Source: Axinella damicornis (Eukaryota; Porifera; Demospongiae; Axinellida; Axinellidae). From it: a DNA stretch of 64,000 bases. The DNA lies in NCBI GenBank assembly GCA_963931865.1, contig OZ007505.1, forward strand, positions 9,902,576 through 9,966,575. Reading direction: 5' to 3'. Positions 33,906 through 47,100 of this stretch are shown here, in pieces. The position numbers were made by a program, and so were the translations under genes. Below the pieces are notes generated by a model. It was given only the letters and a program-made list of their open reading frames with translations, was not told the DNA's origin and searched no databases. Numbering within the stretch: position 1 is the first letter of the stretch; every line of letters starts with the position of its first letter.

Positions 33906-34702
33906 GCATAAACAAGGAAGCGAGGAAACGGATTGGAGCACCGTGTATACACTTTCAGCCCTGGGCTGTGCGGTACTGTCATAATCATCCTGACAAAACG
34001 GTAGGAAACACTAAAGCCATTACTGTCACGAAAAGATTTCGCCGGTCACACATCGCTCGCCCCCCATGCCTCGACCTCAGAATATGCCAAACGCTTAGAC
34101 AGGAGGAATATGACCAACAATTATATACTAGGTGAATGCAGGACATTGTGGGGTGAGTGTGAGCAAGCTGCAAGCATTTTAGCCGTCAAGGAGAGAAAGA
34201 GGTATCAAAAGTTCCTGAGCATCAGCGAGGTCACAATACTTGTATGGAAGTACATGTTTGGCACCAATGTACTATGTAGCTGGGTCTGGCACAGATTGTC
34301 AAATTAACATTTCAGCCCTTCCTTGCTTGTCTTCTCAGCCTCTTTCTGTTTATACTGTACATTAGCTCTGAACCATTCCAACTTAACATTCCAAGAATCC
34401 CGAATAAGACCGCATCATCTTATCTACAATGGTAAATGCCGATACGAAAATCTTGTAGCTGTTGCTGCATGGAATGCCTTATGGTCTTCTGGTGCACGGA
34501 AAGTTGATGCTCTGAGGTGCCTTCTATATATGAATTCCATAATTGCATGATAAGTACCTGTAGCTGCATTGTCAGCCAGTATAGAGCATCATGTGACTAA
34601 TAGGCGTGGTCAACTACAAAGCCATATGCGTCACGAAGGTGGAGCTTCACTTCCAGACTGAAAGTCTGTACACTTTCATGTGCAGAGATATAGTGTAACA
34701 AC
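33906..34702. other. No gene seen
   Basis: Two open frames of about 65-75 codons lack domains or splice support. Confidence 0.4.
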
Positions 34703-35111
34703 AGCCCGTTTACACTACAGACCGAGAAGGGCGGATTCGCTCCGGTTCGACGCAGATCGACCTGGGAGGTGCGTTTACACTTAGTCACATGCCCAGACCC
34801 AATTCTCACGAGACTAGTCGACTAGTCATGTTCGATATACAACACCATGACAACCCCTCGTCTCGAAACCGGACCCTACGTGATCTGGTTCGGATACTAT
34901 TGGCAACCGTCACGCCCCCCGTCCACGCCCTACCAACGGGTTCGATTCCGTTTACACTTGGGGCCGGGAGTGCTCCGGGTCGAACCAGTTCGATGGAGTT
35001 TGGTGGTCCAGTACGGAGCGGATCGGGGCGGTTCGGTTCGTGTTTACATTACGAGATAATTCGAACCAGTTCGAGCTGGATCGATCCAGAGCGCTAGTGT
35101 AAACGGGCTGT
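34703..35111. mobile_element. 409-bp MITE with ACAGCCCGTTTACACTA ends
   Basis: Perfect 17-bp inverted ends (34703-34719 and 35095-35111). The interior is rich in GGTTCGA and TCGAACC words, giving secondary structure and mimicking tRNA B boxes. The end sequence suggests hAT type, but the target duplication is not clear. Confidence 0.75.
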
Positions 35112-35221
35112 AAGACGACCAAAATGTGAGTCAGATTATGATGGAGTCGAGATTTAATAATACACCTGAGCAGTTTCTATGCTTGGAAGATAAGTAGTAA
35201 ACTTGGGAGGTCTGCTGCCAC

Positions 35222-35461
35222 TCACTCACTTGAGTTTCCTACTGATGTCCTACCAATGTAACTGGCAGAACTAGAGGAGGGTGCCGAGGAAGGGAAAAGA
35301 GGGCTACTCTCTGCACTGGCTGACTGCTGTTCTCCCCTCAGCTTCTGGATGGTCTCGTGTGCCTGCCTCAGCTCTGCATCTAGGGAAGAGACCTGCTGGG
35401 AGAGCTCCAGAATGAGCCGCATGTGGCCATCTCTACCCGCACTGCCTGCTGGTGGTGTGTG

Positions 35462-35507
<46 letters not shown>

Positions 35508-38500
35508 AGACCAATGAAAATGTTCCCTAATGGGAAAGCAGCTCACCTAAAAATGGAGCTATTTAATGATATTCATGGGGACCCCAGGGCTATTTGTATC
35601 AGACTGTGTCAAGTACAAGCTTGCAACCAAGGTTAGCCACAGTTGGGGCTTCACAGGGTACCAACGGCACAGGCACACCCTCCAACACACAGAATAATAG
35701 TGAATAGGCTGTTAATTATATTCATGATCCATAAAATAAGACAGATTACGTCCCTTGTCGCAGTCACAGTCAGGGTATGGTTGGACAGAGATTCAGTGCT
35801 CAGTTCAGCTATAGTTTGCTTATCTCTGAACTTTTTCCCCACATTTCGGTTCTTTCTCTCGTCTCATTAATTAATTAATTGGGGTGAGTGTGAAGCAAGC
35901 TGGTGCTGGTGGATGCTTGTACAATGCTTGTACCTTACGTTGTCAGCACGCGTCTTACCGTAAATAAACTCTACTGCAAATAACCAAAGTTTTTGCATCA
36001 TCGGTGAATCCAAACCGAGTCTTTACTGGCCACAGGAAGGACAGACACAGATCTACTTCTTTCATGGCTACAATGATGGTGGCCTACCATGCAACACTGT
36101 GCCAGGTGAGAGTTATCAACCGGGATCAACTGCTGACTTCTATGGACAGACGGTGTTACGGTAGTATCACCTAAGAAATTACCGTTTAGGATTGATTAGG
36201 CCTGTGCAGGTTTCAAGTATCCAACTCTCAGAAAGTGTGAGTATAGCGCTGCATGGGGATAGCTAGAGAAATGTGCGTCCATATCTGATGTCTCGCACAG
36301 TGAATGGCTACTGGCCATAGCACACGGAGGAAAAACGACAGTGAGAGTGTTTACAACTCGCCCATGCTTGCCCAATGCATTCTCCTAGTTTAGTGTTCAT
36401 ATATCATAGACAAGAGGAACTGATATTTGGACTGACAGACTGACAGATGGACAGTAGCATTTGTTTTCTGCATGTGGGGTGACAAGGGCTTTGTACATCA
36501 AAAGGTGTAACCCCTGTCCTTCTACAATGTGTGTGGTCAAACAAACAAATAGTTACTGGTCCATATGGCACATGTGAGCATCGTACACTAATATGTAGTC
36601 CACCAAAATTCGTATCATCCAATAGCATTGATGGGAGAGTATGGGAATAGGGCTATGCAATTACCAAGCTATGCTTAGCATGTGATCAATATGAAAACCT
36701 ACACACCGGTATCTTCCCCCCCTTCAGACCCACTGCCTCTCTCCCTCTGGTTGGAGTCACCAGTACGACAACAGGAGAGTACTTCCTTCTCAGCTTGAAT
36801 GTGACTGACCTCATCTGAGCAAACGAGAAATCAAAGAAACAAACTTATAAATGTCCAGCCTCAGTTAGGAACCTCATTTCCCAGGCATTTTGGTCACTCA
36901 CAGCCAGATAAATCATTTATGCAAGTGATCAGCAACTGGAGGAAGACTAACTTCACCGTATGTCTACGGTGCTCTTAGAATACTTTCTTGTCCAATTGTG
37001 CACACAGACATATCCCAAATGCCCTTATACTGACGTTCCTCCCATTGGCATTGAATGATAAAGTACAATGAAAGGCTGACCCAGCCAGGGGAATGAGGCT
37101 ACCCTTGCAGGCTAGGATAAGGTTTCAGGAGAATGGGTGCACGGCTGGGGACTGGGATATAGCTCACCAAGCAGTCTGGTGTTCTCCTCCTGGAGTTTGG
37201 TGTTCTCATCCCTTAGTTCAAACATTGAGAGGGCTGACTTGGCCTGAGACTTGGCTGAGGATGCTCGCACTTTTTGTAGCTTGCGTCCACACTTCTCTCT
37301 CTGAATGGGAAGAATTCAACAATTAACAGTAATGTCTTGCTGCCAGGCATCTACCCTGCTGCTGTAACTTTCAGTATGAATTTATTGTCCCACCATTCCT
37401 AGGACCCATGGGTAACACGGCGAGTATTTCATGTATAGCATTGAGCTATTGGTCCTGAAAGATAGAGAGTACAAAGCTGTACATAGCTAAGTTTTGCTAC
37501 AGTATATATTCCCATGTGCATGTAGTGACAAAGATCAGACAGAACCCATCAGATGTTACATACTGTAACCTACTCATTCGTGGGAAAAGAGTCGTGTAAA
37601 CTTCTCTGCAACTAGATATTATACCTATGGTCTCTCCAATACTTAAATAGTGGCTCTGAGAACTCCAAACGGACTTACTGTTTGCAGCATCTCTTGCTTC
37701 GCTTCAGCTAGTTCTACCTCCAACTTCTTGATGTACTGCAAACAACCGACAACCATAACAAAGAAAACAGAGTATGAAACTAGAATCGTCCTCCATTATG
37801 GGCTCCTGGCAGTGCCTGGGCCTCGTTTCCAGGCCCCTCCGCAACTTTTTCTTGCATACTGGGAGGAGCCTGGGAACAAGGCTAGCGGTGCCCATGTCAG
37901 ACAAATTTACTGAACATTCATTCTGCTGAAACTACCCAGACAATGCACAGGGAGGGGCTGTTGCTGACCTGTTTCTGAGCATTCACAGTTGCAGAGTGAT
38001 GTTCTGTTGGCTCTGATGCATTCTCCCTGGAAATATAACTTTTCAGCTTCTTCAACTTTTGCCGCAGAACTTCAACCTGTTCAGTGATCAATCAAAGATT
38101 TCAAAGCCATAATATATAAATTATGTAACAGTTTAGTAGCTACTGGCCTGCCGGTCTGCAAAAGGGATAAGGTAGATCAGTGCATGTTAGAGGTGCATGT
38201 TGCCTTCTTGCCTTCTTGCTGGCCATTGGATCACCCGACAAATGTTAGAGAGAATCAGAGGAGCAGAGATCGAGTGAAAAGACAAATGGTGGAGAAGAAT
38301 GCACTGAACACTAATGAATACGCCTATGACAGCTTCTACTGTCTACCCTATGGAGTTCATGTGGAGATGTCTTTTTACTGCAGGTAAAAGCTTGCCACTA
38401 CTAAGAACACATTATAATTAGCTATGAGGGGGTCCAAATTAAATTCTGGGGGAAATGATTTTTCGTAGGCCCATTTTTATCATGACAGCCCTAAGAAATA

Positions 38501-38737
38501 TCCGGGCACCTGGCTCTCTGCCGCCCTGGCGCGCTCTTCCGCCTCGTCCATTCTCTCCTGGCACTCGAGCAGGAGCGCCTCTAACCCTTCCACCCTCTCG
38601 CGGAGGTCGTACTCCTCCTGAGCCCACGCTTGACGAAGAGGAGAGGACGCCGCTGTGTGGTCCCTGCCGTCCCTCACCCGAGCCACATGAAGCTGCATAG
38701 CCATCACCCGTGTCCTCGAGGGAGTGCTACCCATCAT
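35222..38737 (-). CDS. Coiled-coil protein, six exons, unknown function
   Basis: Exons: 38737-38510, 38076-37969, 37735-37679, 37300-37168, 36814-36707 and 35445-35222. All introns are GT-AG, phases 0, 0, 0, 1, 1, and the total is 286 codons (285 residues) ending in TGA. Nearly the whole product is predicted coiled coil: LRERVEGLEALLLECQERMDE in exon 1, VEVLRQKLKKLKSYI in exon 2, YIKKLEVELAEAKQEM in exon 3, LRDENTKLQEENTRLL in exon 4, LSQQVSSLDAELRQAHETIQKL in exon 6, then a Ser-rich tail. The last intron has a tandem CAGCAG acceptor that could add one residue. The start at 38737 is the first ATG in a good context; 38701 is an alternative. Likely a structural or adaptor protein. I do not recognise an orthologue. 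Confidence 0.7.
35464..35503 (+). repeat. (GT)n microsatellite
   Basis: About 20 GT units just before the last acceptor of the coiled-coil gene. On its coding strand this is a (CA)n tract beside the splice site. Confidence 0.95.
37820..37884. repeat. CCTCGTTCCCAGG hairpin element
   Basis: GCCTCGTTTCCAGGCCCCTC is mirrored by GAGGAGCCTGGGAACAAGGC. It lies in an intron of the coiled-coil gene. Confidence 0.8.
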
Positions 38738-39828
38738 GGTCTCCCTTCATATCTGACTGCTGCAGTCCTCGCATGTAAGTTTATGCTCGTGGATCAATTT
38801 TCCGTTCCGTGCTGCAGTATTTTGTTGCTAAGCAACGTATAGGTACTGCATGTTTGTAGGCTCGTTCCGATACCAAGTAATTAGGTATGGGGACGAGAGT
38901 AGTTTAACGAGGAACGAGTCGTGTACCAACTACATTCAAATTACTAAGTGCATCTCAGCCCCACCCCCTTGCTTTAGCATGAGTTTTAGTTTATTTGTAG
39001 CTAGATTTGCACCTTTCGAAGAATTTAGTGGGCCTGAGGCAAAATTCACTGTTTTCATAACATGCACCGACCCCAGCCCCACCCCCCATGCTTCCACCCC
39101 AGCCCCACCCCCCATCTACACCCACTATAGGTGCCAGGATCTACCCCTCAAACCTCCATAAAGGTATCACTATCACCAAGACTCCCTCTACAGAGAGGAC
39201 GTGAGGATGTGTAATGACCCCTTGTTCATTTGTAGTATGACTTGACTGACCCATCCTTTGTTTCACTTTCAGGTTTGTGACAATAATAATTATTATGTCT
39301 TCTTTACTCTGTGGAGTCATATTTTGAGCCTTCAATAGGTCCATGTGGACTCACAGCTAGAAGTTGAGATTATTCAAGCTCCATCGCTGCGTGCAAGGGG
39401 ACTGGTATGAGGAAGGGTGATAAGAAGCGGAGCATGGAGGCCTCACCAAGAAAAGGAGCTACATAAAGAAGAGTGGTAGGGAGTGGAGGATGAAAAAGAG
39501 GAACATGCAAGAATTGAGGGATAGGACTGAGGATCAATATGTAATGGCATTTCCTTTTGTTTGGGGTTTTCAAAGTGAAGTATAATAGCATGAGGCCATT
39601 TATTAAATTAATGCTGCTTTTAGCAATGGTTTATGAGTATACACAATTCCATGGGCAAAAGAAACATGCTGTAGACCATCAATTGCTTGCAAAGAACGGA
39701 GACCATGTCCACACTGCTAGACTCATGTTGGACCAGTCATGCCCTAGTAGTAGTGAGCAGCTAGTCTGGTACCCAGACCCCTGGGAACGGAATCTGGGAA
39801 CGAGGTTTTAGACTTTATTATTTACAAG
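38738..39828. other. Space between two divergent genes
   Basis: The coiled-coil gene (-) and the DUF547 gene (+) point away from each other, so regulatory sequence for both should lie here. A CCCCAGCCCCACCCCCCATG unit is repeated at 39071-39118. No exon recognised. Confidence 0.4.
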
Positions 39829-42800
39829 ATGCCGAGTTGTAGTTGCTGGGCTCTTCTCTTTCTGGCAGCCTTTGCGATGGCTGATCCAGCTCTCTCTGAC
39901 GACATGAGCGACATCTACGACCTCTGGGACTCGGTGAGTGGCAGGCTAATCAACGTGTCATCAATTATGAGATTAGAGTCATAAGAGTGCTGAGGTGTAT
40001 CTAGTATATGAATTATTACTCATCGTCCCAACCAGTGATAGATTTGTCGACAATACTGAAATAAATCAGTTCATCTAAATCCAACGTTTCAGCCTTAATG
40101 CCAAGGCCATCATCAGGGATAATACAAGTAAGATCAGAATGCATGTTTGCTTAAAAATAATACTAGCTAGCGAGTCCATTAGGTGACGTCATCACGCTCG
40201 TTGCAGTGTATTCCGACTCATTGAGGAGCCGGGCAGACGGGTCTGAGTGTAGGTTTTTGGTACATGTAAGATCTCTCCTTCGTTTGTTCATCTTTTAGTT
40301 GGATGTGGGCAGATTCCTTCAGTAATAGAAGATCATCTCACTCCGTGTTGTCCAGAATCTTCACTCCGTCCCAGTTCACTTGATGTTGTTCTATCCATGC
40401 GTGTTCAGCAATGGCTGACTTGTTATAGTCAGCATCATGTATCGGTGGAGCTAGCAGCTGCAGCTAGTGTTAACTCTTTGAACGCGATCATGAATATTCA
40501 TTAACTTCCGGTCACACGACTCCTGATCAATTTATTGCCTTAGTTACACATCTCTAAGGTTTCTCGCCGTTTAACTTACGATCGCTGTGTAGACTTCAAC
40601 TTTGGAGGCTAAGAACTATCGAAGTGTAGTTAATTTGCATGCTAAGGGCGTCATTGAGCCCCGACTACCGTTATATGGCTGCTAAGGCCTCAAGCGCTCA
40701 CCTTGGAAATCTCCCTGCCCTGGTGCTGTTGATGTCTGCCCTCCAGTGGGTGAGTTACTGGTGTTGATAGGTACTTCGGTGAGCCTATGCTAGATACTTT
40801 GATCGCTACCAATGGCATTCCTTGGGCGAAAAACCTTGGCTATGCTGCCAGTACAAAAAACGGCGACAAAATAGTGAGAGCTTACTTTACTCTCGATCGG
40901 TAGGAGGAGCTTGTGATGGATTGCTGATATCCGCAGGGTCTGCCTCTTCATTATTGTGATTGGCATTATATTAGCAGGGTCTGCCCCGCTTCAGTTAACT
41001 CGCGAAATCGCAGTAGGCATATAAATACGCCATTCGCACTGAGCGGAAGTTTTGACAGGCGTATAAATATGCCGATCGCGCTCAAAGAGTTAACATCCCA
41101 AAACTGTCTGGTGACTTTCCTCACAACAGTTTGTCCTGCTACAGTGCAGTTCAATCATATACCATATGGTTTATTATCTATGATTCAGTATATTTTCTAT
41201 GGTTCAATCATTTAATACCTGAACTAAGTGATTGGGCCCACCATGCTCAACATGTACCTCAAGCTTCTGCATGAAGCAAATAAGCAGCATGCCTTACAGA
41301 TAGCCTCGTTCCCAGGCTCTCCCACGCGCGAACAAAAACTACTTTAAGTGCCGAAAAGCTGGGCGGGGCCTGGGAACGAGGCTACCTTACAGATGGTTTG
41401 TTTGTTTCCATACACAATGTGTGCCAAAATGTGCCATATCTCTGTTCCTCTATAACTCACACACACTACAAGACATCCCGGGGAATCATTAAACACAATT
41501 GACATCAGCTGCAATGTTGTAGTTCTAACTTCCCCCGGGATGTCTTGTAGTGTGTGTGAGTTATAGAGGAACAGAGATATGGCACATTTTGGCCCACAAG
41601 AGGAAGTCTAACACCATAAATCATTGCACTCAGACAATCACAAAAGCAGCTGGCTTTATAGTGTATCAGTGATGAATACTGTTGTGTTGGATGCCCTGTA
41701 GAACTAGTATACACTCAGCAAATTCAATATGAGCACTATGATAACGACTTTAAAATGCTGCATGTGACTACTACCTCAGTGGCTTCCAAGTTCCAACCTC
41801 TGGGGCTGTAGTAAAACAGGAAACAAACAAACTGAAACAGGAAGCCACACCCAAAATTCTTCACTGCACAATGTTGTAGCTGAGCTTACCTAGGCTCTAG
41901 CTTGAAGTTAAAAGGCCAAAAGAAACAGCTGATATCAAAACGCATGAGTGACTTAACCTGCAGACTGACCTGTGACCAGGGTAGCCTAGGGAGCTAATTA
42001 GCTAAGGGCTTTCCTGTTTCCACATTTGCTATAATAGTGCTAAAGCTGTTAACGCTGCATTAACAGCAAGAAATTCCTGTGGGTGGAACCTCACAAGAAT
42101 GACACGACGAGGAATACAATGGAACCCGGAAGCTATGCAGGCACTTTGCGTAAGTATCACATTTGCAGAACACAGTCTCCGTGAAAATCCACAGAAAATG
42201 CAATGTTCGAACGGAACTACAATCCGCTGTAATCAGAGATTGTCTGGGAGATGAGGTTCTGTATTCAATCGTTTAATATTGGTGCCAATCCAACTTCTGT
42301 ACCTGTCTATGCCCTGGCTAGGCAAATGTGTGTTTCCTCTTTGTGTGTAGGTTGTCTCTCAGCACGTCAAGCTGGGCACACTAGAGGGGATATCGCTGAA
42401 TGTCGTCGACTATGAAGCAATCAGGTACGTGTGCTGTATCTAGAGTAATATAGAGCTCTTTCACTTGTCGAAATCAATGCACGTTGAAGTGTTATAGAAA
42501 GTGCACAGCTATACTCTGACTTGTGGATACTGTCTTTGTTGATACACATATCTGCAGCAAAGATGTGAATTTCACGGCATTCATTGGTGCTCTGGCCAAG
42601 GTGAATACCTCTGGGTTTGATCGCAATGAGACCTACGCCTTCTTCATCAATGTTTACAATGCTCTGGCCATCAAGATGATCATTGACCACCCGTGCTACA
42701 AACCAATGATTGGGTAGGTCACATGACATTGATCAAATTGTCCTGATCGACATTATTATGCTGTAGTGATTTGAGCCTTCTATATATATAACACCCGATT

Positions 42801-44045
42801 TTTTTTTGTTTTCCAAACACCCACTTCTGAAATCTGTTGTCTGAACAGTCCACAATAATACTACCCTAGAAGACTCACAATGGATACAATGCACACGCGG
42901 TTACAGTACAGAGCCAGAGGAAGTTGGACACATTTTCTGCACACGTGATTATGCGCTGCACTCGAGCAGAAATAATTGCTTGTTTTCCATTCCTAACCTA
43001 AACAGCCTCGTTCCCACGTCAATATACACTGTGTCTAGTGTTTATAATCATCCTGTTGTGTTTAGCGAAACGTGTTGCTGTCTTGCCAATCATCTTTGTG
43101 TGTGTGACAAGTCCCTCTGTGCCATTGCTGGCTGAATTGTCTGTACCATCCTCTATCTTGGTTTCTGCTGTACTCCTTCGACAACCATAGCTATACTGTT
43201 GGCTGCTCTCTTGTTGCGGCTGCTCTCTTGTTGTGCTTGTTGCGCTGTCTCTGGTCATGACCTGTCTCTGGTCATGACCTGTCTCTGGTCTGCATGGCTT
43301 CTCACCTCCCAGTCCACAGCACTGCTTGTCCATAATGCCCCAGTCTGTGTGCTGCTTCTAATGTTCTGACACTTCTAGAATTCGAACACCAGAACATGAA
43401 ATTTCAGATTATCAGAATCGCTACGGTATGCTAAGTCATTCTTGTATGTTTGAATATCCCTAACTGTGGCAATTGCCCCTGTAAAACTATTGCCATGCAT
43501 GTTTGTATACCCCAGTAAACTATTGGTGTGTTGCATCCTACACATAGAAAACTGAATCAACCCGTTATGTAAACTATTAGTGTGTTTGTAAACTGTATAA
43601 CCCAGTAAACTATTGATGTGATTGTCATCCACCCTACTTTCAGGCCCTGTAGGCCAATCAAGAGCATCAAAGAGATTGGCAGCTTGGTGCACCCTGTGTG
43701 GGGCATGCCTGCTGGTATGGTGGCCGGGAAGGAGTGGAGCCTGGACGATGTAGAGAACTACCTCAGAAATCCAAAGCCATTTAAGTGAGGGCTAGGCAGT
43801 GGACAGTAGAAGCATGAATATATTTGTGGCTGAAGGGCTACACAGAAGCCCAGTGTGTGCTGCCCCCCACAAGAAGTGCCGAAATTGTTTTACTAAGCCT
43901 TTAAGGGGTTATAAATTGCTCTAATGGGGTCTTCAGTAGGCCCTTGTGACCTGATGGGCATTGATATTAGCACTCAGCAATGGTCTAGAAATTGTTCTGT
44001 TGTACTCACCACAACTTCAGTCCAAAATCTGGGTTTTAGTCTGCA

Positions 44046-44116
<71 letters not shown>

Positions 44117-47100
44117 CTGTTCCTGCTGGCTCTGAGGCTAGGGATGGGGGTAGCCTAATCTCAGACACAACCATCCGAGTTGTGACCTGGTAATGAGTCA
44201 TAGAACACAATGAACCATCCACATATGGGATAGAAACACAATCATGCTCTTTAAAATGTCCATAGCAACATCTCTCTAACTTTCAACTGCAGGGAAGATT
44301 CTCGTCTGCATGCGTGCATCGTGTGTGCCTCCATCTCCTGTCCCAACGTGAGGATGGAGGCCTTCAGACCCGGCACTCTCACGCAACAGATGGACGCGCA
44401 GGTCCAAAACTTCCTGGCAAACAACAAGAAGGGTATGCCGTAATTCTATTCACATCCTGCATGCTCTGTACGAATCAAACATCGAATAGGCAACTTACCT
44501 TCAGGCTACTATTGATTGCGGTACTAAGTTTCACAATTTTAGCGAGCGCAGGTGAATTCATGAAGTTTGCATTCGGTAATAATTTTATCACTAAATGACT
44601 GTACATCACAATGAATATGACTGATTCTGTTTGAACTCGATACCCACCAAATCAGGGTTAACCTTCAAATCACTGAATTTTGTACTCGCAATGGACCGTT
44701 TTCCTTTGATGTCTCTTTCTCTGTACTAACATTGTTGGATTTTCACCTAGAATGTACTGTATGAGGTACTCAAGTTTGAGTGCATTAGCTCATTCGGTAC
44801 AGGAATTATGAGCGAGTGAAATTTGTCTGTTTCCCATAGAGAATTTATTTGGGGGGGGGGGGGGGGGGGGGGCTAATGCATTCTCTGTGAGAAATGGACA
44901 AACTTCACTGGTGCATACTTTGGAACACAATATAACCGTATGATGAGTCCAGACTTGGATTAGAGACGATACAGACCACTACTACGCTAACACACTTCAA
45001 CGATTTTGCAATACGTTCATTCTGAATATGCGTGAGGAAATTTCTACAATGATGCAATGGGAAATGACAAAACAGGAAATGACTAGAGAACTACGCACAA
45101 CATACTGCCGGCCTAAGACCTAGAGGGTCTTACAATCACATGTGAAAATGTACAATCAATTAAAGGGTGATCAGAGAATAGGCGACAAAAGCTCTAAATC
45201 AGTTTCGTTAGGCAAGATCAAGGCAACCTTGGTCACAGGTCTTCTGTAGACTCCAGATTGCGTCTTGACATCAACAACACGCACCAAATGATCTTCACCA
45301 TGGAAAGTTCTGACAATTCTTCCTAGAGGCCACCTGGTTGGAACCAGATTAGCATCTTGCAAAATAACAATGTCATTGACTTGGATATTTCTTGAAGGCT
45401 TGTGCCATTTGTTGTAGGCTCTGAGACTTGTGAGGTATTCTTGACGCCATCTCTCCCAAAACTGTCGAATCAAATTCTGACACAAATCCCAGCGACGTAA
45501 CAGAGACACGGGTCGATAAGAAAATGATGGATCAGGGAGTGACTCTATGGGTCTTCCGATTAGAAAATGGCCAGGCGTCAACACATCTATTCCCTCACCG
45601 TCACATGGTAAGGCGACAAGTGGCCGGCTGTTCATACACGCTTCAATTTGAGTCAAAATAGTAGAACACTCCTCAAAGGTAAGCTTCACATCGGACACGA
45701 CACGCTTGAGATGATATTTCATACTCTTCACGGCTGACTCCCACAATCCTCCGAAGTGAGGTGCCTTTTCAGGTATGAACTTCCATTCTATGTGTTGAGT
45801 TGCACAAAATTCAGAAATGTCCTTCTGTGCCATCTGAGTGTTTAGAAACTTCACTAGTTCTTTGAGATCGCTCTTTGCACCAACAAAATTGGAACCATGA
45901 TCACTTCAGAGTAACTTGGGTTTTCCACGTCTGGCTATAAAGCGTCTCAGTGCAGAAATGAAACAGTCTGAGGTCAAGTCTGAAACTAGCTCAAGATGCA
46001 CTGCCTTGACTGACAATGAGACAAATACACACGCGTACAACTTCACAATCGTAGGTTTACGGACATACCCGTACTTGGTGTATATGGGTCCAGCGTAGTC
46101 CACTCCAACATTCTCGAAAACAATGTCGGGAGTCACTCTCTCAATCGGGAGTTGGCCCATCTTCTGTGGTTCTGGTTTCTTGGAGTGACGGCGACAAACA
46201 ACACAACTGCGAGTAACAGTACGAATGGCCTTGCGACCACCAACTATGTGGTATTTACCATTGAGAGAAGAGCTGAGCAGAGTGATACCAGCGTGCAGGA
46301 GACGAGTGTGCTCAAACTGGACAATCAACTTGGTGAGTGTGTGTTTGCCAGACAGAATGGTTGGATGCATAGCGGAATATGCTAGGTTCGATTTCTGTTC
46401 TCTTCCTGAGACTCTCAACAGCCCATTAGAGTCCAAAAATGGGTGTAATCTTGTCAGTGAGCTGCTGGATGGGATAGATTTCTTCATTTTCAGATTCTCA
46501 ATTTCTTTACCGAAGCAAGCGGCTTGTGAGGAAGACAACCAGTAGTTTTCTGCACGGGTTATCTCTTGAACAGTCAGATATGAGAAGTTTTGAGTGGCTT
46601 CAGTGTTGACACTGGAAACACGACAATTGTTGATGAATCGCATTACCCATGCGGCGACCCGGACTATTTTGAGATAAGAGGAGAAACGATCCAATGGGAA
46701 TAGAGGGCGATTAGTCTCAACAGATGCTAGATGACAGGTAGTCACCAGTTCGGTATCACTCTCATCACGTGTCAATTGTGGCTGTCGTGGCCAGTTTGAA
46801 GTTGAGGATACGAGCCATTCAGGACCGTTCCACCAAAGGTCATGGTTTACCAGTTGACATGGGAGCAAGCCCCTTGAAGCACAATCAGCTGGATTCTGTT
46901 CTCCGGAAACATGTTTCCATCGGTTGGGAGGGATGTGATCAAGTATGAATGAGATACGATTGCCAACATACACCTTGAAGCGACGTGGGCTGCCATCAAG
47001 CCAATTCAACACAATAGTGCTGTCGGTCCAAGCATGTATGTTCTCGATGGGAATGCCCAAGGTCTGCCTGATATGATCTAGCAACTTGCTGAGAAGGTAC

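Noticed and set aside
34925..34960. tRNA-like GGTTCGATTCC box
   Set aside because: It lies inside the 34703-35111 MITE, whose interior is full of GGTTCGA words; no A box or cloverleaf.
36003..36170. Plus-strand peptide-like stretch (YWPQEGQTQIYFFHGYNDGG)
   Set aside because: Looks protein-like but has no start, no clear acceptor and lies in an intron of the opposite-strand coiled-coil gene; too short to support.
42051..42152. Extra exon of the DUF547 gene between exons 1 and 2
   Set aside because: It opens only in a phase that does not match exon 1, while exon 1 joins exon 42351 directly in phase 0 with a sensible domain sequence.
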